Origin: Chitinophagaceae bacterium
GTDB taxonomy: Bacteria; Bacteroidota; Bacteroidia; Chitinophagales; UBA10324
Assembly (NCBI GenBank): GCA_947474435.1
Contig: CANJII010000028.1
Location: 1 to 44,587 of the forward strand
Direction: 5' to 3'
DNA length: 44,587 nucleotides
Below are positions 1 through 8,583 of this stretch, piece by piece. The number at the start of each line of letters is the position of its first letter. Position 1 is the first letter of the stretch. A model generated the notes under the pieces. The model did not search any database and had not been told where the DNA came from. It saw only the letters and a list, made by a program, of their open reading frames with translations. The position numbers were made by a program, and so were the translations under genes.

Positions 1-75
1 ATTTAATTGGTATTGAATAGAAAGTAACTGGAATTTTTAGTTCAAAAAATTCAGTATGATTAATTATTAAACTGA

Positions 76-101
76 AAGTGAATGCATGAATTCATTCACT
101 T
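76..101 (-). terminator. Stem-loop downstream of His-rich gene (weak terminator candidate)
   Basis: Perfect 9-bp arms AAGTGAATG (76-84) and CATTCACTT (93-101) surround an 8-nt loop about 20 bp past the stop codon of the minus-strand histidine-rich gene. In the minus direction the hairpin is followed by a mixed T/A tract, not a clean T run, so termination is only inferred. Confidence 0.35.
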
Positions 102-121
102 AAAATTCATAATTTATTAAA

Positions 122-520
122 TCAGGAAATTGGGGGGCCTCTTAATCCGTAAGCAATCGCATGAGGCGATAAGTATTTGACTTGTTCCGCATATGGATTG
201 AATAACAATGGCGGTATATCAAAATCTTTAAACGAAAATTCAGTACTGATAACAGCAACAACAGAAATGAGTTTTATTGAAAGGAGTTTTCCGATTTTAT
301 GATTGGAACTTACTGTAAAATCATCATCGGGATGAATGGAGTGGGTGAACAGATGGCCGAGGTTGTTATCATGTTCTTCACCATGGTGCTGGTGATCGGA
401 TTGATTGTGTTCGGCTAAATCGCGCGCATTGGAATAATGGTGATGAGGAATGATGCTATGGCCTAGCAATAATGCATATGCGATGGTTAGTAATATAAAG
501 GCTGCTTTCTGTTTGAACAT
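122..520 (-). CDS. Small histidine-rich membrane-anchored/exported protein
   Basis: A 132-residue protein of unknown function. Residues 5-20 are a hydrophobic segment that could be a signal peptide or membrane anchor. They are followed by HHHYSN and a stretch (about residues 38-63) dense in His, Asp and Glu, which looks able to bind divalent metal. The C-terminal half has a second hydrophobic stretch (about residues 80-95) and no motif I recognise. Small His-rich proteins of this kind often sit near metal or RND efflux genes in Bacteroidota, and here the gene follows an RND operon on the same strand. A good terminator separates it from the operon, so it probably has its own promoter: a perfect TACATTTG box lies 5 nt before the ATG. 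A metal-sensing or metal-buffering role is inference from composition only. Confidence 0.7.
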   Translation of the reverse strand: MFKQKAAFILLTIAYALLLGHSIIPHHHYSNARDLAEHNQSDHQHHGEEHDNNLGHLFTHSIHPDDDFTVSSNHKIGKLLSIKLISVVAVISTEFSFKDFDIPPLLFNPYAEQVKYLSPHAIAYGLRGPPIS

Positions 521-525
521 CGTAA

Positions 526-533
526 CAAATGTA
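526..533 (-). promoter_or_regulatory. -7 box TACATTTG before the His-rich gene
   Basis: Minus-strand TACATTTG exactly matches the Bacteroidota TAnnTTTG consensus and ends 5 nt before the ATG at 520. Used as a promoter it would give a leaderless or nearly leaderless transcript. I see no clear -33 TTTG at the usual spacing. Confidence 0.4.
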
Positions 534-631
534 ATTGAAAAATTTATTGGTGATTTTTATACTAATTGATTATTGATTTGGTTGCACTACAAAAGATTCA
601 GAACTAAATTTAAAATAATTCATAAGTAAAT

Positions 632-669
632 TAAAAAAAAAGAGCAACTGAATTTTCATCAGTCGCTCT
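632..669 (-). terminator. Rho-independent terminator of the RND efflux operon
   Basis: On the minus strand an 11-bp stem (AGAGCGACTGA with TCAGTTGCTCT, one G:U pair that forms only in the minus-strand RNA) has a 7-nt loop and is followed by nine T residues. It lies about 95 bp past the stop codon of the RND pump gene. The G:U pair and the T run both fix the direction. Confidence 0.85.
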
Positions 670-764
670 CGTTTCATTTTACTTTTCAATAACACTTCAA
701 GAAACGCAAGACTTTGAGGTCATATATTTTTAATCAGTGTACCATTGCTCAGAACTTCATTGAT

Positions 765-3700
765 TTACTCAATATCAATAAATCCTGTATTCGCTTTTTT
801 TTCTTTCGGTTCACCGCGCATTCTTGCTTTAATATTTATTCCAATCATGTACATGGCAGGAACCAATATGAGGGATATAAAAGTTGCGAAACTCAACCCG
901 AAAATAATGGTCCATGAAAGGGGCCCCCAGAAAGCAACACTATCGCCACCGAACCAGATGTGCGGATTCAGGTGAGTGAACAGCGTAACGAAATCAATAT
1001 TCATTCCGACTGCCAATGGCAATAATCCAAGCATGGTTGCAGTAGCTGTAAGTATTACAGGAGTCATTCGGGTTTTCCCCGCTTCAATTATTGCCTCTCG
1101 AACAGGCATACCTTGCGAGCGTAACAAATCTGTAAATTCAATTATCAGAATTCCATTACGGACAACAATACCCGCAAGAGCAACTATTCCAACACCAGTC
1201 ATTACAACAGAGAAGTGCATTCCGGTGATTGCAATTCCAAGTAATACTCCAATAATGCTGAATAAAATTTCGCTCAGAATAATTAAAGTTTTTCCGAATG
1301 AATTAAATTGAATAACCAGAATCAACACCATCAACAAAATAGATAATAACAATGCGTTGCCAAGAAATGCTCCTGTTTCTTTTTGTTGTTCCAATTCACC
1401 CGTCAGGTTGATTGAAACATCTTTTGGCAATTTATAGGCGGCGGCGGCTTTCGTTACATTGGCCACTACATCCTGTGCATTAAAGCCGGTTAAAATATTT
1501 GAGTAAACGGTTACCACGCGTTTTTGATTTTTGCGTGTGATGCCGCCATAAGTATTGGTGTAACGGATGCTCGCAACAGAACTCAGTGGCACACTGCGAA
1601 TGGCTCCGCCCATATTCATATCGCGATATGTGATTTTTATATTCAGCAACTCACTTATATTATTTCGTTGTTCATCACTTAGTCGAAGCATGATCGGGTA
1701 TTCATCATTTGCTTCCTTGAATTTAGAAACTTCTTTTCCATACAAAGCTGTTCTTAAAGCTCCACCAATTTGCCCAGTGCTGATGCCTTCACGGTTTGCG
1801 CGTTCACGATCAATATCAACCACTACTTCCGGTTTGCTTACAACCAAATCCGACTTTAATTCTTCTACTCCCGGAATCTGTAATGAATCGAGGTAACGAA
1901 TCATTCCCTGTGATGAAGCAATGAGTTCATCAAAATCATCACCACCAATTTCAATGTTGATTGGTTTACCCACCGGTGGCCCGTTGGCTTCTTTATCAAC
2001 TGTGATTTGCACTCCTGGTATTCCTTTTACAATGGCTCGAATGCTGTCAAGTACTTTACCTGTTGAGCCCCCATTTCGTTTTGCAATGTCAACGAATGCA
2101 ACAGTTACTTTTCCTTTATTTGATGATGCACTTTTATCGCCGCTGCTTGGGTCAGTAGCACCAACAGCCACATTAGAGATCACCGATTCAACCATTGGAT
2201 TGTGTTCACCAATAACTGTATAAACTTTTTTCTCTACCAGTTTGGTCATTGAATCAGTAACTGATTGATGGGTACCTACTGGCATATTAATATATACATA
2301 AGCAAAGTGTGGTTCACCCGCAGGAAAGGTTTCAATTGCAGGACTCCGAAGAATAACGGCATACACTGAAACAAATAATAAAAGAATTGTTCCAACTAAA
2401 AACAACGCTGGTCTGATTCCAATCAGTACCCATGTTATAATTCGTTTGTAAAAATTTTGTACACGCGGCCAAACTTTTTCCATAAAATCACCTGTTACTT
2501 TATGCAACACATAACGATTGAGTAAAACCATTAACCACAAGAACACACCGAAATTTCCAATACCAATATTTCCTCCTATATAAAATAAAAGAGAGATGGC
2601 CAAAAGAATGACAGTGGTGATTTTTAAACTTTTATTTTTTCTCTTAATCACTTTCGGGTCATTATCATTTTCGTGCGGTTTCATAAAACTGACCGCAAAA
2701 ACAGGATTGATAATGTAGGCAATTACCAACGAAGCAAGCAGTGTAATGATGAGTGTGATTGGTAAAAAGAACATGAACTTACCAATGATACCAGGCCAAA
2801 AAGCGAGTGGCAAAAACGGTGAAAGTGTAGTGAGTGTACCGGTTAGTACTGGAAGAAAAACTTCGCCGGTTGCAATCTTTGCTGCTTTTTTAATTGGTAC
2901 TTTTCCATTGTCGAATATGCGGTGCGTGTTTTCAATTACAACGATTGCATCATCCACCACAATTCCTAAAGCAAGAAGGAAACTGAATAACACAATCATG
3001 TTTAATGAAAATCCAATTCCTGGCAATATTAAAAATGCGAGGAAAACTGAAAGGGGTACAGAGAGTGCCACGAAGAATGCATTGGTAACTCCCATGAAAA
3101 ACATCAATACAATTAACACCAGTAAAAATCCGATGATGATGGTGTTAATCAAATCGTGCAAAGTTGTTCTTGTCAATTCACTTTGGTCACCTGTAACAGT
3201 AATTTTTAAACCTGTTGGAAAAGATCTTGCCTGCAGGTCTTCAACTATTGCTCTTACTTTATCAGATGCATCAATTAAATTTTCGCCGCTTCGTTTTATT
3301 ATGTTGAGTGTAATTACATTTTTGTGTTCAAGGCGAGCATAACTTTCTTTCTCGGCAAAACCATCTTTCACTTCAGCTATATCCTGCAGATACAAAGTTG
3401 CTCCTGACATGCTTCGCAGAATAATATTTTTCATTTGTTCCACATTTTTGAATTCGCCTGATACACTCAGTGAGCGCTTCATTCCATCCATAGAAATATT
3501 TCCGCCGGAGATGGTCATGTTTTCATACGCAAGGGCACGGTCAATATCATCAAGGGTAAGATTCGCCGCCTGCATTTTGAACATATCTACATTAACCTGA
3601 ATCTCACGATTCAAAGCGCCAACAATATCCACGCGGGTTATTTCCTTCATTCCTTCTACATGGTCCTTTATTTCGTCCGCGTATTTTTTCAGTTTATTCA

Positions 3701-4169
3701 AATCATAATTGCCCGAAATATTTACATACATAATCGGCATTTCAGAAAAATCAATTTCCTGAACGGTTGGCGGATTTTTTAAATCAGATGGTAAATCAGC
3801 TTTCGATTTATCTACTTCATCTTTTACTTTTTGTTTGGCAACTGCCACATCCACATTAGTATTGAATTCAATAATAATGTTGCTGAAATCCTGGATGGAA
3901 TTACTGGTCATTTTCTTCACTCCATTAATTCCTTTAATCCGTTTCTCCATTTGCTTAGTCACCAGATTTTCCATATCGGCCGGAGATGCCCCTGGATAAA
4001 TGGTGCTGACAAAAATTGTTGGAATAACAATATCCGGAAACCGCTCCTTCGGAATACTCATGTAAGAAAATATTCCTGCGAGGGTTATAATAACCGTGAG
4101 CACATAAATACTTGTGCGGTTATCTATTGCCCACGAACTGGCGAAAAATTCTTTGTTAGTGTCTTTCAT
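765..4169 (-). CDS. RND-family efflux pump, inner membrane permease
   Basis: A 1134-residue proton-driven inner-membrane pump of the AcrB/MexB (HAE-1-like) class, of normal length. Membrane segment 1 is at about residues 20-38, followed by the periplasmic porter start (GASPADMENLV, about 60-70). The second membrane block (about 335-500) carries the proton-relay motif VDDAIVVIEN at 405-414 with both Asp residues. CzcA-type metal pumps usually have VDG there, so drugs, detergents or lipophiles are likelier substrates than metal ions. The second-half counterpart VVRNGILIIEF (near residue 1004) has Arg where AcrB has Lys940. The gene is last in the tetR-tolC-adaptor-pump operon, 106 bp after the adaptor. 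It probably works with that adaptor and the TolC-like channel. The substrate cannot be told from sequence. Confidence 0.95.
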   Translation of the reverse strand: MKDTNKEFFASSWAIDNRTSIYVLTVIITLAGIFSYMSIPKERFPDIVIPTIFVSTIYPGASPADMENLVTKQMEKRIKGINGVKKMTSNSIQDFSNIIIEFNTNVDVAVAKQKVKDEVDKSKADLPSDLKNPPTVQEIDFSEMPIMYVNISGNYDLNKLKKYADEIKDHVEGMKEITRVDIVGALNREIQVNVDMFKMQAANLTLDDIDRALAYENMTISGGNISMDGMKRSLSVSGEFKNVEQMKNIILRSMSGATLYLQDIAEVKDGFAEKESYARLEHKNVITLNIIKRSGENLIDASDKVRAIVEDLQARSFPTGLKITVTGDQSELTRTTLHDLINTIIIGFLLVLIVLMFFMGVTNAFFVALSVPLSVFLAFLILPGIGFSLNMIVLFSFLLALGIVVDDAIVVIENTHRIFDNGKVPIKKAAKIATGEVFLPVLTGTLTTLSPFLPLAFWPGIIGKFMFFLPITLIITLLASLVIAYIINPVFAVSFMKPHENDNDPKVIKRKNKSLKITTVILLAISLLFYIGGNIGIGNFGVFLWLMVLLNRYVLHKVTGDFMEKVWPRVQNFYKRIITWVLIGIRPALFLVGTILLLFVSVYAVILRSPAIETFPAGEPHFAYVYINMPVGTHQSVTDSMTKLVEKKVYTVIGEHNPMVESVISNVAVGATDPSSGDKSASSNKGKVTVAFVDIAKRNGGSTGKVLDSIRAIVKGIPGVQITVDKEANGPPVGKPINIEIGGDDFDELIASSQGMIRYLDSLQIPGVEELKSDLVVSKPEVVVDIDRERANREGISTGQIGGALRTALYGKEVSKFKEANDEYPIMLRLSDEQRNNISELLNIKITYRDMNMGGAIRSVPLSSVASIRYTNTYGGITRKNQKRVVTVYSNILTGFNAQDVVANVTKAAAAYKLPKDVSINLTGELEQQKETGAFLGNALLLSILLMVLILVIQFNSFGKTLIILSEILFSIIGVLLGIAITGMHFSVVMTGVGIVALAGIVVRNGILIIEFTDLLRSQGMPVREAIIEAGKTRMTPVILTATATMLGLLPLAVGMNIDFVTLFTHLNPHIWFGGDSVAFWGPLSWTIIFGLSFATFISLILVPAMYMIGINIKARMRGEPKEKKANTGFIDIE

Positions 4170-4174
4170 ATTTA

Positions 4175-4206
4175 TAGCTGTTAGCTTTTAGCAATTAGCT
4201 GTTAGC
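4175..4206. repeat. Short TAGCTGT-type repeats in the pump-adaptor spacer
   Basis: TAGCTGTTAGC occurs at 4175-4185 and again at 4196-4206, separated by TTTTAGCAAT, so the core TTAGC recurs roughly every 7-10 bases. It fills the spacer between the adaptor stop and the pump start. See the finding on heptamer-like spacers. Confidence 0.6.
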
Positions 4207-4275
4207 ATGTTTGAATTAATAATGTATGCTGAAATTTTATTTTGCTGATGAACCTGTTAAACTGATAATTCCTCA

Positions 4276-5391
4276 TTATAATTTAAGAAACTCGCCATCT
4301 TCCACATCCTGGTATCCAGTTGTTATGAGTGAATCACCTTCTTTCAATCCTTCCAGAATTTCAATTTGCCCTTTGTAATCTCTACCGGCTTTTACCATTT
4401 GTTTATGTGCAATTGTTTTTCCCTTTTCATTTTGAACGGCGAGAAAAACATAGTATCCATCTTCTGAATTCTGAACTACATTGAGCGGAATAACAATTGA
4501 ACTGATTGTTTGATAGTCAACAATATTTAAATGCGCTATCATGTTCGGATGCAAATCAGGGTCAGTAGGCACATTCACCTGCACAGCGAAAGTGCGATTC
4601 ATGCTGTTGATTACACGACTGACGAATGAAACTTTTAAATCTAAATTTTTATTCATATCGGGAAACTCAACCAACACCGGATTTCCTTCGCGAATTTTGC
4701 CTGCATAACTTTCTGCTATATCAGCTTTCACCTTCAGCGAGTTCATATTCACTACACGAACAGCTGGTAAACCCGGCGCGGCTATTTGTCCGAGTTTCAA
4801 ACTCACTTCATCCACAGTTCCGTTAATGGGTGATTTTATTTTATACATAGCCAATTGTTCGTTCATGGTTTGCATTTTCTTCTCCATTGATTCCTTATTG
4901 TTTTTTGCAGAAAGAAATTGCACTTCACTTCCGATTTTCTGATCCCAAAGATTTTTTTGCTTGTTGTATATATCAGTTGCAAACGCTAATTGATTTTTTA
5001 ATTCTTCAATTCCCTGCCGCATTACTGCATCATCTAATTCGGCAAGAATTTGCCCGGCTTTAACATTGTCGCCCTCCTTTACATAAATGGATTTTACAGT
5101 GCCTCCCATTTGAGCGCTCACATTTACATTTTCATCGGCATCTAATTTTCCCTGTACCTGCACATAACTTTTAAATGGCATGGCGGCAACCAGAGTTACT
5201 TTAACATCCAGCATTTTAATTTTGGTAGTTGTATCAGCTTTTGCAATTTCATCTTCCAGATTTTTTATTTTATCTGAAAGTGTTGCCTGCTCTTTTTTTA
5301 ATTTTTCCAGTTCGGTTTTTTTATCGGAAGAATTATTTCCGCAGGCGAAAAACAAAACAGAGAAAGAGATTAATATTAAAATGTGTTTCAT
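4276..5391 (-). CDS. RND efflux periplasmic adaptor (membrane fusion) lipoprotein
   Basis: A 371-residue adaptor linking the RND pump to the outer-membrane channel across the periplasm. The N-terminus is a lipoprotein signal with lipobox LFFAC (Cys17), so it should be lipid-anchored. Residues about 25-55 form a Lys/Glu-rich coiled coil. A lipoyl-like domain follows (GGTVKSIYVKEGDNVKAGQ), then an alpha-hairpin (about 115-180) and the second lipoyl half with KIKSPINGTV. Beta-barrel and membrane-proximal domains complete the HlyD/AcrA layout, and length is normal. It lies 50 bp after the TolC-like gene and 106 bp before the pump gene, so co-transcription is very likely. Confidence 0.94.
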   Translation of the reverse strand: MKHILILISFSVLFFACGNNSSDKKTELEKLKKEQATLSDKIKNLEDEIAKADTTTKIKMLDVKVTLVAAMPFKSYVQVQGKLDADENVNVSAQMGGTVKSIYVKEGDNVKAGQILAELDDAVMRQGIEELKNQLAFATDIYNKQKNLWDQKIGSEVQFLSAKNNKESMEKKMQTMNEQLAMYKIKSPINGTVDEVSLKLGQIAAPGLPAVRVVNMNSLKVKADIAESYAGKIREGNPVLVEFPDMNKNLDLKVSFVSRVINSMNRTFAVQVNVPTDPDLHPNMIAHLNIVDYQTISSIVIPLNVVQNSEDGYYVFLAVQNEKGKTIAHKQMVKAGRDYKGQIEILEGLKEGDSLITTGYQDVEDGEFLKL

Positions 5392-5441
5392 AAGAAATGA
5401 TAGTTTATCGGGGTTGAATTTATTTTTTATGGATGGTTGAA

Positions 5442-6785
5442 TTATTTTATTTGTCCGGTAGCGTTTAAGTAATCTGTTTGCGCAATCATGGCATCGTACA
5501 ATGCACTCAAATAATTTGTCTGAGATTCTTTTAACGATGATTGTGCATTGAGCAAATCAGTATTTGATCCTAATCCCTGCTCGTATTTTGATTTAGTAGC
5601 ATTGTAAACTTTTTCAGCAAGCTGCATATTGTCTTCCTGCGATTGCAATGATTGAGTGGCGTTTTGCAATTGTGTTTTTGCATTCATGAACTGCAAAGTC
5701 AAACCATTTGTTAAATTCAACTGGTCATTTGTATTTTTTTCGAGATTCAGCTTTCCCTGTTGAATTCTTCTTGCTTTTTGTAATCCATCAAAAATTGGAA
5801 CCGATAATTTCAAGCCAATCAATCCTGTTGGATACCACTTTTGACCTGAACCAAATAAATCAAACTTGTTCGACTGTGCCTGATAACTGTAAGAACCAAA
5901 TGCATATAGGCTCGGGAAGTAAGAAACCTTGTGGCGACGGATATCTAACTGATATAGTGTTGCAGCATTATTTAACAATTGCATTTCAATTCTATCCTGC
6001 GGATTAAAACTGGCAGATAACACCGATTCAAAATTCAAAGGCTTCAAAGTATCAGTCAGCATGAGTTTTGAATTCACATCCATTCCCATCTGGTACATTA
6101 ATAAATAATTACTGAGTGCAACTAATTTTGAAATTTTATCTAACTCGGTTTTTAAATTGGTATTCAGAATATTGATTCTGTCTAAATCCAGTTGCTCAAT
6201 AAAACCATTGTCGAACATCACTTTACTATCACTCGCCAACTTTGCAATCCGTTCAACATTTGAATTCAATAATTCAATCCGCTTGTTTGCAATCAGAGCA
6301 TTGTAATATGCCTTTGTAACAGTGGTGATGGTCTCAATTTTTGTTCGCTCAGTGCTCTTGCTTGATAGTTCTTTCAACGCTTTAGTTGCTTGAATGGCAA
6401 CGAAATATTGTCCATCAGCCACCAGCTGACCAACTTCCAATCCACCATTTGCGCTGTACTGTGTTCCGAATTTTACAGGGATGTAAGTTCCGGCAGGCGC
6501 ACCGAAAACTTCACCCGGCAACAGACTGGTTGGAATTTCTATGAAATCATTAATGCCACCATTTGCACTTATTTGCGGCATCGACAATCCTAGAATCTCC
6601 TGCACCTTTCTTTTTGAAATTTCTTCATCAATCTGCGCATTCAAATAAGCTGACTGATGAGCAAGCGCGTAATCAATACACTGTTGCAAACTGAATTTTA
6701 ATTCTTCGCCTGAAGTTTGTGCTTTCAGGTTGAAAGTAAAAGTGAGCAGAAGGAGAGAAAATAAAACGGGTTTGAATTGCTTCAT
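5442..6785 (-). CDS. TolC-family outer membrane efflux channel
   Basis: A 447-residue outer membrane factor with a signal peptide (residues 1-23, ending LKAQ). The two internally similar halves of the TolC fold are visible: the first begins LKFSLQQCIDYAL and the second contains the helix region KYEQGLGSNTDLLNAQSSL, a standard OEP-family signature. Length is normal. Its start overlaps the regulator's stop by 4 bp (ATGA), so translation is probably coupled and the efflux genes come under the regulator's promoter. It would form the trimeric exit duct for the adaptor and pump encoded next. Confidence 0.93.
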   Translation of the reverse strand: MKQFKPVLFSLLLLTFTFNLKAQTSGEELKFSLQQCIDYALAHQSAYLNAQIDEEISKRKVQEILGLSMPQISANGGINDFIEIPTSLLPGEVFGAPAGTYIPVKFGTQYSANGGLEVGQLVADGQYFVAIQATKALKELSSKSTERTKIETITTVTKAYYNALIANKRIELLNSNVERIAKLASDSKVMFDNGFIEQLDLDRINILNTNLKTELDKISKLVALSNYLLMYQMGMDVNSKLMLTDTLKPLNFESVLSASFNPQDRIEMQLLNNAATLYQLDIRRHKVSYFPSLYAFGSYSYQAQSNKFDLFGSGQKWYPTGLIGLKLSVPIFDGLQKARRIQQGKLNLEKNTNDQLNLTNGLTLQFMNAKTQLQNATQSLQSQEDNMQLAEKVYNATKSKYEQGLGSNTDLLNAQSSLKESQTNYLSALYDAMIAQTDYLNATGQIK

Positions 6786-7402
6786 ACTTTTTGTTTTTTC
6801 TTATTGAGTTTCGATAAATATTTATTGATGAGCTGATGACCTTTTAAAGTAGTAATTCCATACATGTACAATTTCATTGACTGGTCGTGTACCAATTGCA
6901 TGTTGAATTGACTGGCTGGAAAAAGTTCGTGATTGAAAACACATTCAACCTGTTCCATTCTTAACCGTGATACAATATTTACATTCAAGTCGGGGTGAAA
7001 TAATTTTTCTTTGACTCCGCGTTTCAGATTGTCTTCAATACTTTTTCGCAGAAAATTTTCTTTATGATGTGTAAAGTGCGCCCATGCCTTTGGATAGTAT
7101 TTCTGTAAATCATGAAATGAAGTAGGATTGCGCTGGGCGAAATAAATATTCATGAACTCCAGAATCAGAATCATTTCTTCAACAGCATTCTCCGCCTTCT
7201 TGCGGAACTCCTGACAATTTTGCTCAGTAATTTTTACCTGGGCTATTACAATTGTTTCTACCAGATCATCCTTATCGGTAAAGTGCTGGTACAAAGTTTT
7301 TTTAGAAATAGAAAGGTGCTTTGATACATCATCCATGGTTACACTACGAATACCGTGGCGTGTAAATAACTCAGTAGCTTTTTCGAGAATGTGAACCTTC
7401 AT
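6782..7402 (-). CDS. TetR/AcrR-family transcriptional regulator
   Basis: A 206-residue one-component regulator. The N-terminal helix-turn-helix (about residues 8-52) includes the family signature, with TMDDVSKHLSISKKTLYQHF as recognition region. The C-terminal ligand-binding domain is helical and not recognisable by substrate. It is the first gene of the efflux operon and overlaps the channel gene by 4 bp, the usual arrangement for a local repressor that controls its own operon. A candidate operator (inverted GGAAAC/GTTTCC) lies 20-47 bp upstream. Repression relieved by a pump substrate is inferred from the family. Confidence 0.9.
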   Translation of the reverse strand: MKVHILEKATELFTRHGIRSVTMDDVSKHLSISKKTLYQHFTDKDDLVETIVIAQVKITEQNCQEFRKKAENAVEEMILILEFMNIYFAQRNPTSFHDLQKYYPKAWAHFTHHKENFLRKSIEDNLKRGVKEKLFHPDLNVNIVSRLRMEQVECVFNHELFPASQFNMQLVHDQSMKLYMYGITTLKGHQLINKYLSKLNKKKQKV

Positions 7403-7412
7403 AAACGGGGCG

Positions 7413-7449
7413 CAATACTAAGGAAACATTTTTCATTTCCAAAGTTTCC
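7413..7449 (-). promoter_or_regulatory. Candidate promoter and TetR operator of the efflux operon
   Basis: GGAAAC (7422-7427) and GTTTCC (7444-7449) form an inverted repeat with 16 bp between arms; a further TTTCC at 7436-7440 can also pair with the left arm. On the minus strand TAGTATTG (7413-7420), a one-mismatch -7 box, sits between it and the ATG at 7402. An autoregulating TetR protein would bind here. This is inference from position and symmetry. Confidence 0.4.
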
Positions 7450-7553
7450 ATAAAATATTTTTTGATTTTAGTTTGTGATTCGTATGGATGGAGTAGGATA
7501 TTCTTCAGGTGGAATTGTTTTCAATTTGAATTGATTATTAAAAATTTTTATAA

Positions 7554-7688
7554 AGAAAACTGCTATGCCCACAATCATTTCAAAACCAAATTGATGCGAG
7601 TGAATATGCGAATGGAAATTATTTAATCAAACTGGAATATGAGAATGGGAAAGAATACAAGGTTTATAAAGTGTTGCTGGTGAAATAA
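7554..7688 (+). pseudogene. Remnant of a T9SS cargo gene (C-terminal sorting domain fragment)
   Basis: A plus-strand frame of 44 codons, opposite to its neighbours, runs from just after a stop at 7551 to TAA at 7686-7688. It has no start codon. Its translation (IDASEYANGNYLIKLEYENG, ending KVYKVLLVK) matches the last third of a T9SS type A sorting domain, including the ANGNYLIKL turn-strand pattern and a basic final residue. I find no matching upstream half in any plus-strand frame between 7403 and 7553, so this is probably the 3' scar of a deleted or rearranged surface-protein gene. Confidence 0.6.
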
Positions 7689-7701
7689 AAACAGTTTTGA
7701 T

Positions 7702-8514
7702 TTATCTGTTTCTAAAAACCCTTTCCACTATCACCAATATTCCAATCACCAGAATCACATATCCTGCAATCACTTTTAATTTATCTGAATGAATTTTTTT
7801 GGCAATGGTCCAGCTGATAATCATTCCAATCACAGTTAAAAAAGTATAAATCAATAAAAAATTCCAACTGTAAACTTCATGCGATGTGTCAACCAAAAAG
7901 GTAATTAGTGAATTGAGCGTGATTAGCCAAAGAGAAGTTCCGACCGCAACCTTCATGTCCAAACTGAAATAAATTACCAGAACCGGAACTATTAAAAACC
8001 CTCCACCAATACCAAGCAACCCGATTAATATTCCAACAATAACACCTGCAATGAGAGCCGGGAATATATTTTCAGAACGAACAACTGATGCATCAATTTT
8101 TCCTGGTCGAATCATGTTCCTTGCAATCACAATTAAAAGAATTGCAAACAATAACATCAGGTAAGAATCCTTATTGATAATTATTGAAGAGGAGAATTTT
8201 AATGATGCTGGTAGCAACGGAACTAAAAACCGTCGGGTTATGAGAGCGGCTATCACTGATGGTATTCCTAAATACAAAACAGGTTTCCAAGCTACTTGTC
8301 GTTTCAATAAATTATAAAGTGCGCCTGCAAATGATGTTACACCAACCACAAAAACCGAATCGGGAATGGCCTGAGTTGGTGCAATTCCCATAAAATAAAC
8401 CAGTACCGGAACTGTGATGGCCGAACCTCCGCTACCCAACAATCCTAAACTCAACCCAATGATGAAGGCGAGAAATAATCCAATAATATGTATGAGTGTA
8501 TCGAAGGGGAACAT
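7702..8514 (-). CDS. TauE/SafE-family (TSUP) membrane transporter
   Basis: A 270-residue inner-membrane protein with about eight membrane segments and the two-fold family repeat: GLLGSGGSAITVPVL near the N-terminus and GLLGIGGGFLIVPVLV in the middle. Members export or import sulfite, sulfoacetate and other small organosulfur anions; the substrate here is unknown. I start at the ATG at 8514 because it begins directly before the first membrane segment. The frame is open further upstream to 8580, but that part translates a repetitive spacer and is probably non-coding. It follows polA on the same strand. A second, different TSUP protein is encoded at 35903-36643. Confidence 0.88.
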   Translation of the reverse strand: MFPFDTLIHIIGLFLAFIIGLSLGLLGSGGSAITVPVLVYFMGIAPTQAIPDSVFVVGVTSFAGALYNLLKRQVAWKPVLYLGIPSVIAALITRRFLVPLLPASLKFSSSIIINKDSYLMLLFAILLIVIARNMIRPGKIDASVVRSENIFPALIAGVIVGILIGLLGIGGGFLIVPVLVIYFSLDMKVAVGTSLWLITLNSLITFLVDTSHEVYSWNFLLIYTFLTVIGMIISWTIAKKIHSDKLKVIAGYVILVIGILVIVERVFRNR

Positions 8515-8559
8515 GAAGGAGAGATTGCGTGCGAATGTAATCAGCAGGTAGTAAAACCG

Positions 8560-8583
8560 TAGGCAGTTGGCAGTAGGCAATAG
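8560..8583. repeat. Heptamer-like repeat between polA and the TSUP gene
   Basis: TAGGCAG-TTGGCAG-TAGGCA: three near-identical 7-mers in a row, starting right beside the polA stop codon (8584-8586). It resembles the repeat-like junction at 11559-11601. Confidence 0.6.

Noticed and set aside
2746-3342. A 198-codon open frame on the plus strand opposite the RND pump gene
   Set aside because: It lies wholly inside the well-supported pump gene, its translation is low-complexity, and it has no motif or plausible promoter. It is a shadow frame.
8515-8580. Longer N-terminus of the TSUP transporter
   Set aside because: The extra 22 residues translate the heptamer repeat and adjacent spacer; the next ATG starts directly before the first membrane segment.
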